NCBI GenBank assembly: GCA_023423415.1
Contig: JAFAFP010000156.1
Coordinates: forward strand, 21,359-85,358
Length of the DNA stretch: 64,000 bases
Reading direction: 5' to 3'
From: Pseudomonadota bacterium
GTDB taxonomy: Bacteria > Pseudomonadota > Alphaproteobacteria > Rhizobiales > Xanthobacteraceae
A program made the translations under genes and the position numbers. Shown here piece by piece: positions 51,263-60,833 of this stretch; position 1 is the stretch's first letter; the number at the start of each line of letters is the position of its first letter. The notes beneath the pieces are model-generated. The model saw only the letters and a list, made by a program, of their open reading frames with translations, did not search any database and was not told the origin of the DNA.

Positions 51263-53593
51263 TTACTTCCGGTTCAATGCCGCGAGCAGCGCAGCTCCGA
51301 GTGCGCCTGGCTGCTCCGACCGGCTGCTGGATCCGCCCTTCCGCTCCGACGACCTTGGCGTGTGCGAGGACGTACGCGGCCCGGTGCTGCGCGGCTCTGG
51401 TCGGCTGGCGCCGCCATCGTCGTGCTTGCGCATGGTGAGCCCGATGCGTTTGCGTTTGATATCGACATCGACCACGCGCACCTTCACGATATCGCCGGCC
51501 TTCACGACTTCATGTGCATCCTTGATGAAGCGATCGGCCAGTTGCGACACATGGACGAGACCGTCCTGATGCACGCCGATGTCAACGAACGCACCGAACG
51601 CGGCGACATTGGTCACCGTGCCTTCCAGCATCATCCCGGGCTTCAGATCCTTGATGTCGTCGACACCGTCGGCAAAGGTCGCGGTCTTGAATTCGGGACG
51701 CGGATCGCGGCCCGGTTTTTCAAGCTCGGCGATGATGTCGCGGACCGTCGGCAAACCGAAGCGCTCGTCGACGAACACACGCGGATCAAGCGCCTTGAGC
51801 GCCGTGCTGTCGCCCATCAATGTCCTCAGGTCGCGACCGCAGGATTCAACGATCTTGCGCGCAACGCCATAGGCTTCAGGGTGGACTGACGACGCATCGA
51901 GTGGCTCAGCGCCATTCGGAATGCGCAGGAAGCCGGCGCACTGCTCGAACGTCCGTTGACCAAGGCGCGAGACTTTCAAAAGGTCCTTGCGGCTGGCGAA
52001 TGGCCCTGTCGCGTCGCGATGGGCGACGATCGCTTCCGCCAGAGATTTGCTCAACCCGGAGACGCGCGCCAGCAACGCCGCCGATGCCATGTTGAGATCG
52101 ACGCCGACCGCGTTCACCGCATCCTCGACCACCGCTTCGAGCGAACGGCTCAGACGATATTGATCGACGTCGTGCTGATATTGCCCGACACCGATCGACT
52201 TCGGCTCGATCTTCACCAGTTCGGCCAGCGGGTCCTGCAGACGCCGCGCGATCGAGACAGCCCCGCGGAGCGACACATCGAGATTGGGGAATTCAGCGGC
52301 GGCTGTTTCGGACGCTGAATAAACTGATGCCCCCGCCTCGCTGACAATCACCTTGAGCGGCTTGGGCGACGGCATGAGCGAGAGCATGTCAGCCACCAGT
52401 CGCTCGGTCTCGCGACTACCGGTACCGTTGCCGATCGCGATCAGCTCGACCTTGTGCTTGATAATCAGCGTCGCGAGTTCAGCCTTGGTCCCCTGCACAT
52501 CGTTGCGCGGCTGGAACGGATAGACTGTCGAGGTGTCGAGCAGCTTGCCGGTCTGATCCACGACGGCGACCTTGACGCCGGTGCGGATGCCGGGGTCGAG
52601 CCCCATGGTCGCACGCGAACCGGCCGGTGCAGCCAGCAACAGATCCTTCAGATTGCGTGCGAAGACTTTGATCGCTTCTTCTTCCGCATTCTCGCGGAGT
52701 TCGCGCATTAGGTCGAGCGACAGCGAGAACATCAGCTTCACGCGCCACGTCCACCCGACCACGCCCATCAGCCACGCATCGGCCGGGCTCTGCCTGCCGA
52801 TCTCGTAGGTTTCGGCGATCATCTGTTCGACCGGCTTGACCGGTGACGTATCATCCTTGTCGATTTCGATATCGACCGTCAGCACCTCTTCATTGCGCCC
52901 GCGCAACATCGCAAGGGCGCGGTGGCTCGGCACATTGGCCCATAGCTCGGTGTGGTCGAAATAATCGGAGAATTTCGCGCCAGCCTCTTCCTTGCCTTCG
53001 ACCACCTTCGAACGCAGGAACGACTTTTCCTTCAGGTAGTTTCGCAGCCGCCCGACGAGATCGGCATTTTCGGCGAAGCTCTCGGAGAGAATATCGCGAG
53101 CGCCTTCCAGCGCCGTTTTCACATCCGGAACGTCATCCGTGATGTAGCCCGCCGCAAGGTCTGCCGGCACCACCGAGCGGTCGGCAAGAATGGCGTCGGC
53201 GAGAGGGCCAAGCCCTCGTTCGCGCGCGATCTCGGCGCGGGTCCGACGCTTCGGCTTGTACGGCAGATAAATATCTTCAAGCTCAGCCTTGGTGGTGGCC
53301 GCCGTGAGGCTCGCCGTCAGTTCATCGGTCAGCTTGCCTTGGCTGCTGATCGATTCGAGAATCGCGTCGCGGCGCGCATCGAGTTCCCGCACATAGATCA
53401 GCCGTTCGGCCAGTTGACGAAGCTGGGTGTCGTCGAGCCCGCCGGTGACTTCCTTGCGATACCGCGCGATGAACGGCACGGTCGCGCCCTCGTCCAGAAG
53501 GCCGATCGCTGCAGCGGCCTGTGCCGGCCTTGCTCCGATCTCGCCTGCGATGATTCCAGCGATGCGTTGAATGTCAGTGGTATTGGTAGTCAT
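51263..53593 (-). CDS. tex: Tex-family S1 RNA-binding protein
   Basis: A 776-aa Tex protein, a conserved nucleic-acid-binding factor linked to transcription. Order: Tex N-terminal helical part (RYRKEVTGGLDDTQLRQL); the central core; a YqgF-like RNase H domain (LGLDPGIRTGVKVAVVD-type region at LDPGIRTGVKVAVVDQTG); helix-hairpin-helix (GLSKSLAEAIVAHRDATGPF); and S1 (GMMLEGTVTNVAAFGAFVDIGVHQDGLVHVSQL, quoted in part as TNVAAFGAFVDIG). The C-terminal ~50 residues form a basic, serine/arginine-rich low-complexity tail that is longer than in E. coli. Confidence 0.94.
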   Translation of the reverse strand: MTTNTTDIQRIAGIIAGEIGARPAQAAAAIGLLDEGATVPFIARYRKEVTGGLDDTQLRQLAERLIYVRELDARRDAILESISSQGKLTDELTASLTAATTKAELEDIYLPYKPKRRTRAEIARERGLGPLADAILADRSVVPADLAAGYITDDVPDVKTALEGARDILSESFAENADLVGRLRNYLKEKSFLRSKVVEGKEEAGAKFSDYFDHTELWANVPSHRALAMLRGRNEEVLTVDIEIDKDDTSPVKPVEQMIAETYEIGRQSPADAWLMGVVGWTWRVKLMFSLSLDLMRELRENAEEEAIKVFARNLKDLLLAAPAGSRATMGLDPGIRTGVKVAVVDQTGKLLDTSTVYPFQPRNDVQGTKAELATLIIKHKVELIAIGNGTGSRETERLVADMLSLMPSPKPLKVIVSEAGASVYSASETAAAEFPNLDVSLRGAVSIARRLQDPLAELVKIEPKSIGVGQYQHDVDQYRLSRSLEAVVEDAVNAVGVDLNMASAALLARVSGLSKSLAEAIVAHRDATGPFASRKDLLKVSRLGQRTFEQCAGFLRIPNGAEPLDASSVHPEAYGVARKIVESCGRDLRTLMGDSTALKALDPRVFVDERFGLPTVRDIIAELEKPGRDPRPEFKTATFADGVDDIKDLKPGMMLEGTVTNVAAFGAFVDIGVHQDGLVHVSQLADRFIKDAHEVVKAGDIVKVRVVDVDIKRKRIGLTMRKHDDGGASRPEPRSTGPRTSSHTPRSSERKGGSSSRSEQPGALGAALLAALNRK

Positions 53594-53776
53594 GCCAGTC
53601 CCGAATCGACGAAGGGCGGCGACCTTAGGTTCAAAAAGGGTGCTTCGGCTAGCCGTGCGCCGCCTCCGTTCACAACGTCGGCGGTTCCGGCTGCTGCCTC
53701 TGGTTATCGGACGAAGCTTGTTCGCGTTGCGAGCGCATGGCCGTCGCCACAGATGTGCCCGGGTTGCGACAAAATA

Positions 53777-54493
53777 TCAGACGGATTGCACATTTGCGCC
53801 CTTTAAATTTTCCCGGATCACAACCCTGAATCGTGATTCGGGATCGTCCTGCCGGAGGAGCGACAGAGCATCCAGCTCGTAGGAACCCTCGGACAGCGGT
53901 TGATAGACTTCCGAAAGGGCGCTCACGTAACGATCGCGATCACCGGGCGAAAGCCGCCCGGTCAACGACATGTGGAACCGGAACTCCTCAAAAACATATG
54001 GATATCCCCACCGGTGCAAATAGTCGCGCTCGCGCGGCGTCAGGCTGCCGTCGTCGCGCCTGGCCAAATCCTTCGCGCTCGGCGGCGCGCGCAAGGAATC
54101 AAAGAATGTGACGCAATCCCGCGCAAGGTCATCGACATCCGCACACGCAGTCACCGGCGTCAATGCAACGAAATGATCGAGCGGCGTCACAGCGAGCCGA
54201 CCCAGTTGTGCCGGTCGCGTGCGATTGCAAAAGACGCGGAAACGCTCGATCAGCTTTTCCTCCGGGCCATCGCCCAGATAGAACGGCGCAGCAATGGTTG
54301 CGTGGAAACCATAGCGCCGCGGCGCCTCAGTTGCTGCGGCGAGATCCTCCCGATCCACGCCACTCAACTCCATCTGCGCAACCGGAAGTCCCTTATCCGG
54401 ATCATAGCCGAGCAGCCGCGCGCCGAACACAGCGAGCGCCGATTCAGGATGCGGCGTGAAATAGATTGCGTAACGAGATGTGGACGATGACAT
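53777..54493 (-). CDS. DUF1045 protein of the C-P lyase operon (2H-phosphoesterase-like)
   Basis: A 238-aa member of the DUF1045 family found with phosphonate genes. Two HxT/S-type motifs are visible, YGFHATIAAPF near residue 61 and FRFHMSLTGRL near residue 175, as expected for a 2H phosphoesterase fold. It is the last gene of phnGHIJKLMN-DUF1045, its ATG overlapping the phnN stop (TGATG). PhnP, which opens the 5-phosphoribosyl 1,2-cyclic phosphate released by C-P lyase, is missing here, so this protein could perform that step; this is inference from family fold and context. Confidence 0.82.
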   Translation of the reverse strand: MSSSTSRYAIYFTPHPESALAVFGARLLGYDPDKGLPVAQMELSGVDREDLAAATEAPRRYGFHATIAAPFYLGDGPEEKLIERFRVFCNRTRPAQLGRLAVTPLDHFVALTPVTACADVDDLARDCVTFFDSLRAPPSAKDLARRDDGSLTPRERDYLHRWGYPYVFEEFRFHMSLTGRLSPGDRDRYVSALSEVYQPLSEGSYELDALSLLRQDDPESRFRVVIRENLKGANVQSV

Positions 54494-55113
54494 CACGCCT
54501 CACCAACCAACCGATGCGGCGGCGACAGGCTCTCTAGAGCATCCTGCAGCTTCCGTGCGCCCTCCTCGATTGAACCCGAATTGTCGATGACAACGTCGGC
54601 GCGGAATTCGACGAACGCTGCGGATCGCGCGATTCGATCGCTGAGTTTTCCATCGGTCGTCCGGCCGCGCGCCGCCAATCGGTTAGCGAGGATGTCATGC
54701 GGCGCGGTCACCAGCACGGCCATCACGTGCTTATAACGAACACGCAGTTCGGGAATGATTGCGCGCGATACGTTGCAGACCACGCTGCGCCCCTTCTCGA
54801 TCTCATCGTCGATCTGCGAAGGCAGACCATAGGAAAGGCCGTGTGCACTCCACCAGAAGGCAAAGCTCCCTCGTTGCAAAGCGCTGTTGAACTCGTCCTG
54901 CGTCGTGCTGTCGTGATCCTCGGCTTCGGAAACGAGCCGGGTTACGACGCGACGGGGAAACACAAGGTCAGCCCGATCGCGGTTCATCTCCCGAACCCGA
55001 TTCAAAAGAGAATCCTTGCCCGCACCGCTCGGTCCACACACCAGCACAAGCCAGCCCGGGCCAATTCGCCCTGACTTGGACCCTGCCGCTCCGACGGAAT
55101 CAAAAACGGTCAT
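54493..55113 (-). CDS. phnN: Ribose 1,5-bisphosphate phosphokinase
   Basis: A 206-aa guanylate-kinase-like enzyme that converts ribose 1,5-bisphosphate to PRPP at the end of the C-P lyase pathway. P-loop VCGPSGAGKDSLL near residue 28, then FPRRVVTR, STTQDEFN and FAFWWSAHGLSYGLP, characteristic of PhnN. The ATG at 55113 overlaps the phnM stop (ATGA); an ATG at 55137 would add eight residues. Confidence 0.94.
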   Translation of the reverse strand: MTVFDSVGAAGSKSGRIGPGWLVLVCGPSGAGKDSLLNRVREMNRDRADLVFPRRVVTRLVSEAEDHDSTTQDEFNSALQRGSFAFWWSAHGLSYGLPSQIDDEIEKGRSVVCNVSRAIIPELRVRYKHVMAVLVTAPHDILANRLAARGRTTDGKLSDRIARSAAFVEFRADVVIDNSGSIEEGARKLQDALESLSPPHRLVGEA

Positions 55114-56267
55114 GCGACCCGGCGCCCCGTTCGCCATACGCTCCGGACAACCGGCACGTTATGGACAACATGGACGCGGAGGATATCTGCGCGCTTACCG
55201 ACGACGATTTCGCCACGGTCATCGAAACCAACGGCTTCAGCCGGCGTTTTTGTCACCGTGCGGATGGCGGCAGAAAGCGCAATGTCAGGCACCAGCGTTG
55301 GCATCGCGATGGCCGCCGACAGCAAACTCGACGGCACATAATCCGACGACAGAATATCCAGCATGCCGGCGCGCGCGAGATCCGATGTGGCGATATTGCC
55401 GGAATGCGATCCGCCACGAACGAGGTTGGGAGCCCCCATCATAACCCGGATTCCCGCGCCGTGCAGCGCATCGGCCGCTTCCAGCGTCGTGGGGAATTCC
55501 GCGATCGACACGCCATCCCCAATGGCCTGTTCGACGTGATCGAGCGTCGTGTCGTCATGGCTGGCCAACGGGGTTCCGTGCTTCTGTGCAAGTCCCACCA
55601 GCGCGCGATGGTTCTCGGCGCCGTGTTGCCTCTGATAGTCGATGCGTGCCTCGAACATCAGATTGAGGTCAGCCTCGCTGATCCCCGCATTCTTTCCGCG
55701 ATAATAGGTCCGCAACTTTTCCTCATCGCGGAATTGTCGTTGGCCGGGCGTATGATCCATCAGCGAGGCGAGCCGCACATCCGGTCGCCCGAACAGGGCC
55801 GAAGCCTCATTGACCACACCAGGCATCGGCACTTCACAGCGCAGGTGAAGATAATGATCCGCTCTCAGCAGATTCGCGTCGCGCGCGGTCGTGATCGCCG
55901 TTGCGAGTTTCATGGCCTCGCCGTCAACGGCGTCGGTCGCATCTTCGCGCCAGACCCGCAGTGAATCGAGCACGGTCGTAACACCACAAGCCGCCAGTTG
56001 CCCGTCATATGAAACAACCGCCGCCACCGGCTCCCAATAGACCTTCGGCCGCGGGACATAGTGCGCTTCCAGATGGTCGGTATGCAGTTCGACCAAACCT
56101 GGGATCAGCAGATCGCCTTCGAAATCCTCGCCGCGCTCGGGGGCCCGGCCCTCGCCGATTTCCGTGATCACGCCATCGGAGACGGAAACCCAACCGTTCT
56201 CGATCACATCATCCGCGAGAACGACGCGCGCATTGGTCAGAAGCTGTGTGTTGTTCTGTGCATTCAT
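55110..56267 (-). CDS. phnM: Ribosyl-1-phosphonate triphosphate diphosphatase
   Basis: A 385-aa amidohydrolase-superfamily metalloenzyme that removes diphosphate from alpha-D-ribose 1-methylphosphonate 5-triphosphate. Metal motif LIPGLVELHTDHLEAHYVPRP near residue 50, and later LASHDDTTLDHVEQA and ILSSDYVPSSLL, as in PhnM. The ATG at 56267 starts two bases after phnL. All expected acid/histidine ligands appear intact. Confidence 0.95.
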   Translation of the reverse strand: MNAQNNTQLLTNARVVLADDVIENGWVSVSDGVITEIGEGRAPERGEDFEGDLLIPGLVELHTDHLEAHYVPRPKVYWEPVAAVVSYDGQLAACGVTTVLDSLRVWREDATDAVDGEAMKLATAITTARDANLLRADHYLHLRCEVPMPGVVNEASALFGRPDVRLASLMDHTPGQRQFRDEEKLRTYYRGKNAGISEADLNLMFEARIDYQRQHGAENHRALVGLAQKHGTPLASHDDTTLDHVEQAIGDGVSIAEFPTTLEAADALHGAGIRVMMGAPNLVRGGSHSGNIATSDLARAGMLDILSSDYVPSSLLSAAIAMPTLVPDIALSAAIRTVTKTPAEAVGFDDRGEIVVGKRADILRVHVVHNVPVVRSVWRTGRRVA

Positions 56268-56269
56268 GA

Positions 56270-56968
56270 TCAGGCTGCTTTCGCAAAAACGGTAGCATCG
56301 ACAATCGTATCGGCAATGGCGTCGCGAACCTCGTCGTCGTGCACGACGGCGACGATGGCGGTCCCTTCTCGCCTCTTTCGTTTGATCAGGTCAACGACCA
56401 CTTCGCGGTTGGCAGCATCCAGCGAGGCCGTCGGCTCATCGAGGAGTAACAAGGGCCGCTCCGGCAAAAAGCCGCGCGCGATATTCACCCGCTGCTGCTC
56501 GCCTCCAGAGAACGTTGCCGGCGGCAAATTCCAAAGACGGCCGGGCACATTAAGGCGTGCGAGCATCTCGCCGGCTTTAGCCTGCGCCGCGATGCGATCC
56601 ATTCCTCCGGCAATCAGCGAACCGGCCACGATATCCAGTGCCGGCACGCGCGGCACGGCGCGGAGAAATTGCGACACATAGCTCACCGTGCGGTGCCGGA
56701 AACGCAGGATGTCGCGCGCCGCCGCCTGCGCGATATCGATATCCTTGTCTCCGATCCGGATCAGGATCTGACCTTCATCGCAGCGGTAGCTGCCGAAGAT
56801 CATCTTCAGGATCGAGGATTTGCCCGTTCCTGACGGCCCCGCCAGCACCACGCATTCACCGGGATGCACACGGAAATGCACGCCGCTGACCACCGGCAGC
56901 CGGACGCCGCCCTGCAGATGGATCGTGAAGGTCTTGCCGACCCCGGATAGTTGCAACAATTCGGTCAT
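56270..56968 (-). CDS. phnL: C-P lyase ABC-like protein PhnL
   Basis: A 232-aa ABC-type ATPase of the C-P lyase core complex; it does not transport. Walker A AGPSGTGKSSILKMI, signature FSGGEQQRVNIARGF and Walker B LLLDEPTASLDAANRE are normal. The C-terminus runs DTIVDATVFAKAA. The ATG at 56968 is chosen; a GTG at 56977 overlaps the phnK stop as GTGA and would add three residues. Confidence 0.94.
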   Translation of the reverse strand: MTELLQLSGVGKTFTIHLQGGVRLPVVSGVHFRVHPGECVVLAGPSGTGKSSILKMIFGSYRCDEGQILIRIGDKDIDIAQAAARDILRFRHRTVSYVSQFLRAVPRVPALDIVAGSLIAGGMDRIAAQAKAGEMLARLNVPGRLWNLPPATFSGGEQQRVNIARGFLPERPLLLLDEPTASLDAANREVVVDLIKRKRREGTAIVAVVHDDEVRDAIADTIVDATVFAKAA

Positions 56969-56973
56969 GGCCC

Positions 56974-57753
56974 TCACGCCGGCAAGATCGATGAGACGAG
57001 AAGCTGTGTATAAGGCTCACGCGGATCGTCGAGCACCTGATCGGTCAAGCCGCTTTCGATCACGCGTCCGTCCTTCATCACCATCATCCGATGCGACAAA
57101 AGCCGGGCCACGCCGAGATCGTGCGTCACGATAATGACGGCAAGCCGCAATTCCGACACCAGGCTGGTGAGCAGATCCAAGAGACGCGCCTGCACCGACA
57201 CATCGAGGCCACCGGTCGGCTCATCCATGAAAACAAGCCGCGGACCAGTCACCAGATTGCTTGCGATCTGCAGACGCTGCCGCATACCGCCGGAATAAGC
57301 GAGTGGCGTGTCGTCGATCCGTGCCGCATCGATCTCGACCCGCTCCAGCCAATGCTCGGCTGTGGCGCGAATTCGTCCATAGTGGCGGTGCCCGACTGCC
57401 ATCAGCCGCTCGCCGACATTGGCACCGGCCGACACGCCCATCCGCAAACCCATTGCGGCATCCTGATGGACGAAGCCCCAATCGGTCCGGAACAGAAACC
57501 GCCGCTCAGCCTCCCCCAAGGTCGCAAGATCGCGTGTGGCACCGTCGCGCATGCGATAACGGACGCTGCCATGCGACGGCGCCATCTGCGCGGACAGGAG
57601 TCGCAGCAGCGTGGATTTGCCGGAGCCCGATTCCCCGACGACCGCCAGCACTTCGCCTTCATCGAGCGTCAGGGATACGTCGCTACAACCAATCCGCTGG
57701 CCGTAATTCTTGCCGAGCCCCTCGGCAATCAGAAGCGGGGATTCATCAATCAT
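56974..57753 (-). CDS. phnK: C-P lyase ABC-like protein PhnK
   Basis: A 259-aa ATPase that binds to the PhnJ side of the C-P lyase complex. Walker A GESGSGKSTLL, signature YSGGMRQRLQIASNLV and Walker B LVFMDEPTGGLDVSVQ, with LRLAVIIVTHDLGVARLL at the H-loop. DWGFVHQDAAMGLRMGVSAGANVGERLM is the PhnK-type Q-loop region (quoted in part: WGFVHQDAAMGLRMG). Overlaps phnJ by ATGA. Confidence 0.95.
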   Translation of the reverse strand: MIDESPLLIAEGLGKNYGQRIGCSDVSLTLDEGEVLAVVGESGSGKSTLLRLLSAQMAPSHGSVRYRMRDGATRDLATLGEAERRFLFRTDWGFVHQDAAMGLRMGVSAGANVGERLMAVGHRHYGRIRATAEHWLERVEIDAARIDDTPLAYSGGMRQRLQIASNLVTGPRLVFMDEPTGGLDVSVQARLLDLLTSLVSELRLAVIIVTHDLGVARLLSHRMMVMKDGRVIESGLTDQVLDDPREPYTQLLVSSILPA

Positions 57754-58640
57754 CGTGTGTCTCCGCTGATCGCCGTTGGCGCAGAACCCAACAGCGGTCC
57801 ACGATGTCCATTCTCACGCCGGCTCTCGCAGAAATCCGTGTCCGAGCAGATGAACATGCGTCCGCCCCGATCGTCGGTGACCACCTCGTCGAGGAATGTC
57901 GCGTCGGAGCCGCACAAAGCGCAGCTTTCCTCGGTGCGGCTCGCCTCGAATGGATGATCCTCGAAATCGAGCGAGACAACCTGCGTGTATGGCGGAATGG
58001 CGTAAATGCGCTTTTCTCGGCCAGCGCCGAACAATTGCAAGGCAGGACAATCATTCATCTTCGGATTGTCGAATTTCGGTGTCGGCGACGGATCCATCAC
58101 ATAACGACCATCGACCTTGACCGGATAGGCGTAAGTCGTCGCGATATGTCCATGACGCGCGATGTCTTCATAGAGCTTCACATGCATCAGCCCGTAATCG
58201 GCATGGGCATGCATGCGCCGCGTTTCGGTCTCGCGCGGCTCGAGAAAACGGAGCGGCTCGGGGATCGGCACCTGATAGACCAGCACCTGATTTTCGCTGA
58301 ACGGCGTTTCCGGAATGCGATGCCGCGTCTGGATCACGGTGGCGTCGCTCGTCCGCGTCGTCGTCTCGACACCTGTCACCTTGACGAAGAACTGACGTAT
58401 CGACACCGCGTTGGTCGTATCGTCAGCACCTTGATCGATCACTTTGAGAATATCGTCTGGACCAAGGATGGCAGCCGTCACCTGCACACCGCCTGTTCCC
58501 CAGCCATAGGGCATCGGCATTTCCCGGCTCGCGAACGGCACCTGATAGCCGGGGATCGCGATCGCTTTCAGGATCGCGCGGCGGATCATGCGTTTGGTCT
58601 GCTCGTCCAGATACGCGAAATTATAGACAGGATCGGTCAT
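57750..58640 (-). CDS. phnJ: Carbon-phosphorus lyase, radical SAM subunit
   Basis: A 296-aa catalytic subunit that breaks the C-P bond of ribose 1-phosphonate 5-phosphate using a [4Fe-4S] cluster and SAM. Cysteines C240, C243 and C265 with C271 have exactly the CxxC-x21-C-x5-C spacing of the E. coli enzyme (C241, C244, C266, C272). YAYPVKVDGRYVMDPSPTPKFDNPKMN (quoted in part: DGRYVMDPSPTPKF) and MPYGWGTGGVQVTAAI are also typical. Overlaps phnI and phnK. Confidence 0.97.
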   Translation of the reverse strand: MTDPVYNFAYLDEQTKRMIRRAILKAIAIPGYQVPFASREMPMPYGWGTGGVQVTAAILGPDDILKVIDQGADDTTNAVSIRQFFVKVTGVETTTRTSDATVIQTRHRIPETPFSENQVLVYQVPIPEPLRFLEPRETETRRMHAHADYGLMHVKLYEDIARHGHIATTYAYPVKVDGRYVMDPSPTPKFDNPKMNDCPALQLFGAGREKRIYAIPPYTQVVSLDFEDHPFEASRTEESCALCGSDATFLDEVVTDDRGGRMFICSDTDFCESRRENGHRGPLLGSAPTAISGDTR

Positions 58641-59746
58641 TCCGCTGCCTCGCGCATGGCTGCATCATTTGCATCCGCCGCAGCAAACTCGCGGCGCATC
58701 GTGCGCACCAACCCAAGCTCGGCCTGGAAATCGACGTAGTGCGGCAGTTTCAAATGCTCGACGAAGCCGGTCGCCTGCACATTGTCGGAGTGCGACAACA
58801 CGAATTCCTCATCCTGCGCCGGCGCGCCGGACTCCTCACCCAGCTCTTTGGCCCGCAGCGAACGATCGACCAGCGCCATCGACATCGCCTTGCGCTCGCT
58901 GTGACCAAAGCTCAGACCATATCCACGCGTGAACTGCGGGGGCTCGGTCGCCGATCCTTTGAACTGATTGATCATCTGACATTCGGTGACGGTGATCCGC
59001 CCGAGCGGAACCGCAAAGCCGACCTCTTCGGCGAAAAAATCAACCGCGACCTCGCCCATCCGGATCTCGCCGGCAAACGGGTGGGTGCGACCATGGCCGC
59101 GCTGGGTCGAATAGCCGAGCGCGAGAAGAAAACCTTCGTCGGCCCGCGCCAGATTCTGAAGGCGAAGATCGCGATCGGCCGGAAATGCCAGTGGCTCGCG
59201 CGTCAGATCACCGACCGGATAATCGGCCCCTTTGACCGGCGACAGCTCGATCAGGTCGTCTTCACTCAGCAGGTCGGTGACCCGCGGCATTGCAGACGCC
59301 TCGCCGCGCTCCTCAGACAGCGGCCCATCTGGCTGCGCGTCTGCAGCAAGCTGCATGTCGAGCAGACGATGCGTGTAATCGAAGGTCGGCCCCAGCAACT
59401 GGCCGCCCGGAATATCCTTGAACGTGGACGACACACGCCGTCGTATCTGCATTTGCGCCGTGTCGATCGGCTCGGCTGCACCAAAGCGCGGCAGCGTCGT
59501 GCGATAGGCGCGCGCGAGGAAAATTGCTTCGATCAAATCGCCGCAGGCCTGCTTCACCGAGAGAGCGGCAAGCTCGCGATCATAGAGCGAGCCTTCGCAC
59601 ATCACGCGATCGACGGCCCGTGCGAGTTGCTCTGAAATCTGCGTCAGACTCAGTTCCGGCACATCCCGATTGCCCCGACGCTCATGAGCGAGCAAGCGAT
59701 GTGCATTAGCGATGGCTTTCTCGCCGCCTTTTACTGCCACATACAC
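58637..59746 (-). CDS. phnI: C-P lyase core subunit PhnI
   Basis: A 369-aa PhnI, the nucleosidase of the complex that, with PhnG, PhnH and PhnL, replaces adenine of ATP by the phosphonate. The N-terminus MYVAVKGGEKAIANAHRLLA and MGEVAVDF, ECQMINQFKG, PQFTRGYGLSFGHSERKAMSM and the SHSDNVQATGFVEHLKLPHYVDFQ stretch are hallmarks. It begins with GTG at 59746, and GAGGGAG lies seven bases upstream. Two bases separate it from phnH. Confidence 0.96.
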   Translation of the reverse strand: MYVAVKGGEKAIANAHRLLAHERRGNRDVPELSLTQISEQLARAVDRVMCEGSLYDRELAALSVKQACGDLIEAIFLARAYRTTLPRFGAAEPIDTAQMQIRRRVSSTFKDIPGGQLLGPTFDYTHRLLDMQLAADAQPDGPLSEERGEASAMPRVTDLLSEDDLIELSPVKGADYPVGDLTREPLAFPADRDLRLQNLARADEGFLLALGYSTQRGHGRTHPFAGEIRMGEVAVDFFAEEVGFAVPLGRITVTECQMINQFKGSATEPPQFTRGYGLSFGHSERKAMSMALVDRSLRAKELGEESGAPAQDEEFVLSHSDNVQATGFVEHLKLPHYVDFQAELGLVRTMRREFAAADANDAAMREAAE

Positions 59747-59748
59747 GG

Positions 59749-60339
59749 CTATTCTCCCTCAATCACGCGGGTTGAACGCGGAATGGCCGCGATCTCGACA
59801 TCCGTGACGAACAGGCAATCGACGCCTCGGGGAAACAGACTGTGATTGGCCTGCAATTGATGCCGAAAATCCACGGGAGAAGGCGACGCCGAGAATTTCC
59901 GGATCTTTGCAATTCCGGGACCGGCCAGCAGCAATTCTTCACCCGAGCTAAAGCTCTCAACCTGAACCACGATCGTTGACGAGCGATCCGGGTAATCAGG
60001 CATACCGAGCGCGAATGCATCAAGGCCAGGCATGAGGAGCGGATCAGAAACAAACGCGAAAGCTGCGTCCCGCATGCTGGATGAAATCGGCGCACCGGTA
60101 TGAAACGTGATCCATCGCCCGACCTCATTAGCCTCCACCAAGGCACGATCCAGCCAGACAGGTGTTTCGTAGTCGCACAACGTCAGCGCAACAGCAGCTG
60201 CGCCAGGCGACAATGGCTTTGGCGCAGTGGCAACGGTCAGGATCTCTTGGATCGATCCTGGACGCGCGGTGGCGTTCATCACCGCACGAAATGTCACCTG
60301 TGCACCCAAAACCGGATCTGGAATACCATGAGCAAGCAT
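59749..60339 (-). CDS. phnH: C-P lyase core subunit PhnH
   Basis: A 196-aa PhnH. FRAVMNATARPGSIQEI near the N-terminus, PLSPGAAAVALTLCDYETPVWL, and a late FPRGVDCLFVTDVEIAAIPRSTRV are typical. The ATG at 60339 is one base after the phnG stop and has GAGGATTGAG upstream; upstream in-frame starts lie inside phnG. Length agrees with E. coli PhnH (194 aa). Confidence 0.94.
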   Translation of the reverse strand: MLAHGIPDPVLGAQVTFRAVMNATARPGSIQEILTVATAPKPLSPGAAAVALTLCDYETPVWLDRALVEANEVGRWITFHTGAPISSSMRDAAFAFVSDPLLMPGLDAFALGMPDYPDRSSTIVVQVESFSSGEELLLAGPGIAKIRKFSASPSPVDFRHQLQANHSLFPRGVDCLFVTDVEIAAIPRSTRVIEGE

Positions 60340-60340
60340 C

Positions 60341-60817
60341 TCAATCCTCACCCCGGACCAGCGTGAAGAAATCAACACGCGTCGCTGCCGTCCGGCCATC
60401 GGCCTGTTGCCGTTCGCGATCAACACGCTGCCGGACCGGTGCCAGGACATGCAATGCAATCAGTTCGCGATAGCTCGCATGTTGCCAAAGCGCGTCGCAG
60501 AGGGCCGCAAGCTTCGCCTTCTCGCGATCGCGACCGAGCACGTACGAAAAGCCCAATTCCCCGGAAGACAGTTGAACGGCGCAACGCGTCACAGTCGCTT
60601 CGCCGACATTGAATGGCGCACCATCACCGCCGACGCGGCCACGCAGCATCACCAGTCCGGTTTCCGCCGGCCGGGCTTCGATATGCGCGACCTCGCTCGG
60701 CAACGCCTTGAGCCCCTCTGCAATCTCCTGAGCGGAAGCTTCCGCCAAAACGGCCATCGCCGCCTGTCGCTCGACATGCTGCGACTGATCTCTTTGGGGC
60801 ATGTGTGTGACAGACAT
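60341..60817 (-). CDS. phnG: C-P lyase core subunit PhnG
   Basis: A 158-aa PhnG, the first gene of the phn operon. Recognised by ERQAAMAVLAEASAQEI, IEARPAETGLVMLRGRVGGDGAPFNVGEATVTRCAVQL (quoted in part: RPAETGLVMLRGRVGG) and GFSYVLGRDREKAKLAALCDAL. The ATG at 60817 is the best start although its ribosome-binding site is weak; ATG at 60802 is an alternative. Operator and Pho-box-like sites lie upstream. Confidence 0.93.
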   Translation of the reverse strand: MSVTHMPQRDQSQHVERQAAMAVLAEASAQEIAEGLKALPSEVAHIEARPAETGLVMLRGRVGGDGAPFNVGEATVTRCAVQLSSGELGFSYVLGRDREKAKLAALCDALWQHASYRELIALHVLAPVRQRVDRERQQADGRTAATRVDFFTLVRGED

Positions 60818-60833
60818 CGATTTCAGCTGTTGC

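Noticed and set aside
57261..58739. 492-codon plus-strand frame across phnK and phnJ
   Set aside because: Both phnK and phnJ are confirmed by active-site motifs on the other strand; the antisense text is arginine-rich without domains.
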